Positions 60,750-64,000 of a DNA stretch of 64,000 nucleotides are shown here, piece by piece. The translations under genes were made by a program, and so were the position numbers. Every line of letters begins with the position of its first letter. The stretch's first letter is position 1. The notes below the pieces were generated by a model. It did no database searches. It was not told the DNA's origin and saw nothing but the letters and a program-made list of their open reading frames with translations. Source of the stretch: Bacillus sp. ISL-45 (GTDB lineage: Bacteria; Bacillota; Bacilli; Bacillales; Cytobacillaceae); the NCBI RefSeq assembly GCF_018613195.1, contig NZ_JAGGQQ010000001.1, positions 170,911-234,910 on the forward strand. Reading direction: 5' to 3'.

Positions 60750-61592
60750 TTATTGATTTTTCATAAACTCTAAAACTTCGAGGTCGATTTTGCCCTTCTC
60801 CTGCTCTCGTTCTTCGAAGTTTTCAGTGTGGATATAGGCAATGAGCGCTTTGTGGAGTTCTTCGTCGTCAGCTGGATCCGCCTTCAGGTAATCAAGACGC
60901 TTGAGATGCTGGACGACTGTTTCCCTGATCTCTCCATCTACTGTCACAACGTTCTCAGGCTTTGCTTTTGCAAAATAAAGCTGCTGCAGTCCGTATATGC
61001 GAATCAGTTCGGTGATTGGTTCCGGATGGTCATCAACACGAAGATCGATGTAACGATCGTTGTAGCCGCCATATCCGCCCTTCTCCTTGACGACAAGAAG
61101 TGCCGCTGACTGCTGGCCTCTGCTGTCACCACCCGCTTGCTGGCCGGCGTTGAGGGCCTGAAGCAGCCGATGCGCAAGCGATCCTGCCGTCGACTCAAAG
61201 GTTTCAGCCATCGCCTTGACAGTATTTTCATCAACTAAAATATTGCCCTGCGCCGCGAAATGCTTGCCTGTCACTCCACCTGCCCAGTCATAGCAATATG
61301 TACCTGTAAAAGTTGCTGGATTCCCTCCTGCGTCAATCAATCCGACCTGGCGCATCTCCTTGTCCGGATCGTCTTTTGTGATCAACTCCATCACTTCTTC
61401 AGCTGCTTTCCCCTGAGCCATCAGCTCCAGCGCCTGAGGGCCATATGCTGTATTGGCGTAAGATTGGGTCGCCACGGCACCCACTCCAGCCTTCGCGAAC
61501 GGAACAACTGCCCCGACTCCAAGAAATTTAGATTGTACGGCAATTCCCCATTCTTTTTCCTGCGGATCATAGCCTACGATTGAAAATGTCAT
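60750..61592 (-). CDS. DUF1028 family protein (Ntn-hydrolase-like)
   Basis: Protein of 280 aa. The N-terminal ~190 residues are DUF1028, with the signature 'MTFSIVGYDPQEKEWGIAVQ' and 'FAKAGVGAVATQSYAN' and the later 'QGNILVDENTVKAMAETFES'. The family resembles Ntn-hydrolases, but its activity is not established. The remaining ~80 residues form a helical tail ending 'KGKIDLEVLEFMKNQ'. It is a monocistronic gene between hpf and secA, an insertion relative to B. subtilis, where hpf and secA are adjacent. No signal peptide. Confidence 0.88.
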   Translation of the reverse strand: MTFSIVGYDPQEKEWGIAVQSKFLGVGAVVPFAKAGVGAVATQSYANTAYGPQALELMAQGKAAEEVMELITKDDPDKEMRQVGLIDAGGNPATFTGTYCYDWAGGVTGKHFAAQGNILVDENTVKAMAETFESTAGSLAHRLLQALNAGQQAGGDSRGQQSAALLVVKEKGGYGGYNDRYIDLRVDDHPEPITELIRIYGLQQLYFAKAKPENVVTVDGEIRETVVQHLKRLDYLKADPADDEELHKALIAYIHTENFEEREQEKGKIDLEVLEFMKNQ

Positions 61593-61654
61593 TATGTATC
61601 GCCTCCTGTAAAAATAATTTCGGCATTCGGTATAATTTTTCCTTCAAAAGAACA

Positions 61655-61690
61655 TATTAAAACCCACAGCCAATTTCTGACTGTGGGTAG
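61655..61690 (-). terminator. Terminator of hpf
   Basis: ACCCACAG and CTGTGGGT pair across an 11-nt loop, followed on the minus strand by UUUUAAUAU. Confidence 0.85.
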
Positions 61691-61709
61691 AGTTTAAGAT
61701 TATTTAACT

Positions 61710-62255
61710 TTATTGAGCTTCAATCAAACCATAGCGTCCGTCGTTACGCTTGTAAACAACATTTGTTTGGTTTGTTTCAGCGTTTGTGAACACGTAGAAG
61801 CTGTGGCCCAGCATGTTCATCTGCAGGATCGCTTCCTCGCTGTCCATTGGCTTCAGGTCGAAGCTCTTAGTACGGACAACTTCAAGCTCTTCATCTTCTT
61901 CAACCTGCTCAACTTCTGTGAAAATCGGAGCGTAATCCTTCAGGCTTTCCTTTTCACGGAACTTGCGGTTGACCTTTGTTTTATGTTTGCGGATCTGGCG
62001 CTCAAGCTTATCAGTGATCAAATCGATCGCAGCATACATATCTTCATGAAGCTCCTCCGCGCGAAGCACAAGGTCCTTCATCGGAATCGTAATTTCAACT
62101 TTTGATTTTTTATCCTGGTAAACTTTCAGGTTCACGTTCACATTGGCATTGGGTGACTCGGTAAAATACCGGTCAAGCTTCGCAACCTTCTTCTCTACAT
62201 ACTCTCTGATTGCTGGCGTTACCTCAATGTTTTCTCCACGAATGTTGTAGTTCAT
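61710..62255 (-). CDS. hpf: Long-form ribosome hibernation promoting factor
   Basis: Ribosome-binding protein of 181 aa. The N-terminal HPF/RaiA domain (1-~100, 'NYNIRGENIEVTPAIREYVE', 'VEITIPMKDLVLRAEELHED') blocks the decoding centre. The C-terminal domain (~125-181, 'FDLKPMDSEEAILQMNMLGH', 'NVVYKRNDGRYGLIE') dimerises ribosomes into 100S particles. I used the ATG at 62255, which has AAAGGAGGAG just upstream; the longer frame runs through the promoter. In B. subtilis it is YvyD. Confidence 0.95.
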   Translation of the reverse strand: MNYNIRGENIEVTPAIREYVEKKVAKLDRYFTESPNANVNVNLKVYQDKKSKVEITIPMKDLVLRAEELHEDMYAAIDLITDKLERQIRKHKTKVNRKFREKESLKDYAPIFTEVEQVEEDEELEVVRTKSFDLKPMDSEEAILQMNMLGHSFYVFTNAETNQTNVVYKRNDGRYGLIEAQ

Positions 62256-62291
62256 AGTGGACTCCTCCTTTGGGATATGACTATGTATTAC

Positions 62292-62327
62292 TAATTCTAT
62301 TTTACCCCAAAGAACTCCTGCAAAAAC
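62292..62327 (-). promoter_or_regulatory. Overlapping sigmaH and sigmaB promoters of hpf
   Basis: SigmaH: minus-strand GCAGGAGTT (62321-62313), 12 nt, ATAGAATTA (62300-62292), matching RnAGGAwWW and RnnGAATww with one mismatch. SigmaB: GTTTTT (62327-62322), 14 nt, GGGTAA (62307-62302), against GTTTAA-N14-GGGTAT. B. subtilis yvyD is known to have both, which supports the reading. Confidence 0.75.
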
Positions 62328-62404
62328 AGTCTGAAGATTTGACATTTTTATGTCTGTTTTTACCGTCGGAATAGTGGATAATTTGTTGAGGCTTGTCCGA
62401 ATAT

Positions 62405-62432
62405 GGGAAAACCGCCCTAATAGGCGGTTTAG
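62405..62432 (-). terminator. Terminator of the fliDST operon
   Basis: AAACCGCC and GGCGGTTT pair (62409-62416 with 62423-62430); minus-strand UUUU follows. The hairpin overlaps the fliT stop codon. Confidence 0.8.
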
Positions 62433-62767
62433 TTGCGTTTATCATAGAACATTCCATCAACAGATACGGAAGCATATGGGTTCTGGTACATATCCGATTT
62501 TTCCTTACGATTCTTCAGATCCTTCAAATCCTTCTGGATCAGTGTTTTCTCTTTAGCTAAAAGCATATCCAGCTTTCGGTTGATCATGATTACTTTTCCA
62601 GCTAAATCATCTTCTTCAGGATTCGGGCGTTTAATTTCTTTCAATAAAACATCCCGTTCAGCGAGCAGCTTATCCAGGAGCAGGATTTTTTCATCCCGGT
62701 CAAATGTGCCTTCAAGCACCTGTATGAGCTTTGCTGTTGTTTCGTAAAATTTTTCAAGCGGGCTCAT
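62429..62767 (-). CDS. fliT: Flagellar protein FliT (export chaperone)
   Basis: Small helical protein of 112 aa in the position of fliT. It has 'SPLEKFYETTAKLIQVLEGT' and a coiled-coil-like middle ('LLDKLLAERDVLLKEIKRPN'), and ends 'YASVSVDGMFYDKRN' as in Bacillus FliT. FliT acts as chaperone for the filament cap FliD. Its ATG overlaps the fliS stop by one base. Confidence 0.88.
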   Translation of the reverse strand: MSPLEKFYETTAKLIQVLEGTFDRDEKILLLDKLLAERDVLLKEIKRPNPEEDDLAGKVIMINRKLDMLLAKEKTLIQKDLKDLKNRKEKSDMYQNPYASVSVDGMFYDKRN

Positions 62768-63171
62768 TACACTCTTCCGTCCGGGGAGAATTGTTTTTGT
62801 CTGTTAATTTGGATAACTTGCTTCCAGGTATCACGGAATTCCGTCACAAGGCCTTCCACTTCATCCAGGATTTCAAGGTCATTTTGAATATTTGCTTCTA
62901 CAAGCCTTCTTAGCATGTAATCATACATGCTCATCATCTGTTTGCCGACCTCGATATCGGGATTTAATGTTACCATCAGCTCACGGATAATGTCCTGGGC
63001 TCGTAATATACTATTATTTTTATCTTGGATGTTCTTTTCACCTATTGCTTTTTTCGCCTGGTGTATGAACTTCAAACATCCATTATAAAGCATCAAAGTC
63101 AATTCGCCCGGTGAGGCTGTGTTGACGGAGTTTTGCTTATAGGATTGATATGGATTTGGTATTGCCATCAT
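62767..63171 (-). CDS. fliS: Flagellin export chaperone FliS
   Basis: Four-helix chaperone of 134 aa that prevents early flagellin polymerisation. Signatures: 'NPYQSYKQNSVNTASPGELT', 'LMLYNGCLKFIHQAK', 'IIRELMVTLNPDIEVGKQMM' and 'LVTEFRDTWKQVIQI'. The ATG at 63171 has GAGAGG 7 nt upstream. It lies between fliD and fliT in the standard order. Confidence 0.97.
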   Translation of the reverse strand: MMAIPNPYQSYKQNSVNTASPGELTLMLYNGCLKFIHQAKKAIGEKNIQDKNNSILRAQDIIRELMVTLNPDIEVGKQMMSMYDYMLRRLVEANIQNDLEILDEVEGLVTEFRDTWKQVIQINRQKQFSPDGRV

Positions 63172-63189
63172 TCCACGTCCTCTCTAACA

Positions 63190-64000
63190 TTAGCCGCTAT
63201 AGAACTGCGACATCAGGTAAGCAGATTGTTCATTCGCCTTCTGGATCGCTTTTTCCATTGCCGTGAACTGGCGCCAGTAGCGGTCTTCGACTTGTATCAT
63301 GCGATCTTCAAAACGATTGATCTGCTTGTCAATCGAAGTCAGATTCCTGCCGAGCGTGAACTGGGCGTTTGTGCGCATTGCGTTGCCGGCACGGCCTTCG
63401 ATAGTTGTAATTGTTTCCTTAATGGTCGCTCTTAATTTCCTGGCGATTCCTTGCTCACTTTCTACTGCACTTTCGTTTGTAAAAAGCTTATAGATTGCAT
63501 TTGGATCATTTTTTATGGCTTCACGAAGTTTATTTTGATCAATGACAAGCTTTCCGCGGTCAAGATAGTTCTTTGAAGTGGTAATTCCTATCTCAGCTAA
63601 CTGGTCAAAATTATTGTTAACTGTGTCCGTGTCATTGCCTACCCTTGCGTACAAATCGGTACGCATCTTGGTTAAGGCACTTGATAGAATGGAATCATTG
63701 CGGAGCATCCCGCTTTTCGCTCTTTCATCCCACATTTCCGCCTGTTTTTCAGACATTCCTTCTCTTTCCTCATCAGAAAGCGGCTGATACTTGCGGAAGC
63801 GTTCCTCGGTAACTTTTGAATTGATTCCTGCAATGGTTTCATTGTATTTGTTCACGAAATCGGTAATCGATTTAAAAACTGCTTCTTCATCAGTGGCTGA
63901 GTTGACTGAGACAGTGTTCGTGCCTGTTGTTTGCTTCAACGTGTATTCAAATCCGTTGATGACGAAGGTATTTGTTGGACGTGTAGTGGTCAGTCCATTG
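63190..64000 (-). CDS. fliD: Flagellar filament cap protein FliD (HAP2), 5' end outside the window
   Basis: The C-terminal ~270 residues of FliD. The frame runs to the right edge ('TFVINGFEYTLKQTTGTNTV'), so the ATG at 63939 is internal. 'FVNKYNETIAGINSKVTEER' and 'SSALTKMRTDLYARVGNDTD' belong to the FliD_C region. The C terminus has paired helices 'TSIDKQINRFEDRMIQVEDR' and 'RQFTAMEKAIQKANEQSAY' that form the leg domain. FliD caps the filament and helps flagellin assemble. Confidence 0.95.
   Translation of the reverse strand, partial: NGLTTTRPTNTFVINGFEYTLKQTTGTNTVSVNSATDEEAVFKSITDFVNKYNETIAGINSKVTEERFRKYQPLSDEEREGMSEKQAEMWDERAKSGMLRNDSILSSALTKMRTDLYARVGNDTDTVNNNFDQLAEIGITTSKNYLDRGKLVIDQNKLREAIKNDPNAIYKLFTNESAVESEQGIARKLRATIKETITTIEGRAGNAMRTNAQFTLGRNLTSIDKQINRFEDRMIQVEDRYWRQFTAMEKAIQKANEQSAYLMSQFYSG

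Overview
This window looks like the chromosome of a low-to-moderate GC, flagellated, endospore-forming member of the Bacillaceae (Mesobacillus/Cytobacillus/Bacillus type). The evidence is gene order that I recognise from Bacillus subtilis (yvlABCD, uvrA-uvrB-csbA, minJ-ctpB-ftsXE-cccB-yvjA, prfB-secA-hpf-fliT-fliS-fliD), a GerA-type germinant receptor operon, sigmaW, sigmaH/sigmaB and sigma54 promoters, a T-box leader, TTG/GTG starts behind strong AGGAGG ribosome sites, and classical U-tailed terminators. I see no phage, intact insertion sequence, CRISPR array, tRNA or rRNA.

Layout. 0-4 kb: tail of a GntR regulator, a DUF2164 protein, a cell-wall amidase, and the envelope-stress operon yvlABCD on the minus strand with an exact sigmaW promoter. 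4-10 kb: uvrA-uvrB with a LexA box, csbA, and a HAD phosphatase. 10-15 kb: two paralogous subtilases, one carrying S-layer-homology domains. 15-22 kb: a NarL-type two-component system, an orphan pair of Opp-type permeases, two small paralogous membrane proteins and a MATE exporter. 22-31 kb: a metal/redox neighbourhood (His-rich protein, CotF-like protein, multicopper oxidase, short siroheme-type protein, beta-propeller lipoprotein, then PadR-FetA-FetB-ChrA). 31-36 kb: iadA and a YfcC carrier under a sigma54 promoter, with the divergent sigma54 activator and a dyad that could be its enhancer. 36-42 kb: T-box-controlled NSS symporter and the gerA-type operon. 42-52 kb: diguanylate cyclase, minJ, ctpB, an M23 hydrolase with coiled coil, ftsX, ftsE, cccB, yvjA. 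52-57 kb: a four-domain CoA-disulfide reductase/rhodanese/TusA/DsrE fusion and a NERD nuclease. 57-64 kb: prfB with its programmed frameshift, secA, DUF1028, hpf, fliT, fliS and a partial fliD.

The most unusual content is intergenic. Seven gaps hold tandem arrays whose unit is exactly 21 bp (two DNA turns or seven codons) with no indels. Each unit has a conserved half of about 11 bp and a variable half of about 10 bp. Four arrays share one architecture: a leader containing GGAAAAATTATT, then 31-32 nt, then exactly five units. Three of these four, plus one array without the leader, share a conserved last unit containing CCGTCATCC. Each array has its own sequence dialect. I do not recognise a described family. 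Next to one of these arrays is a separate ~130 bp tandem triplication.
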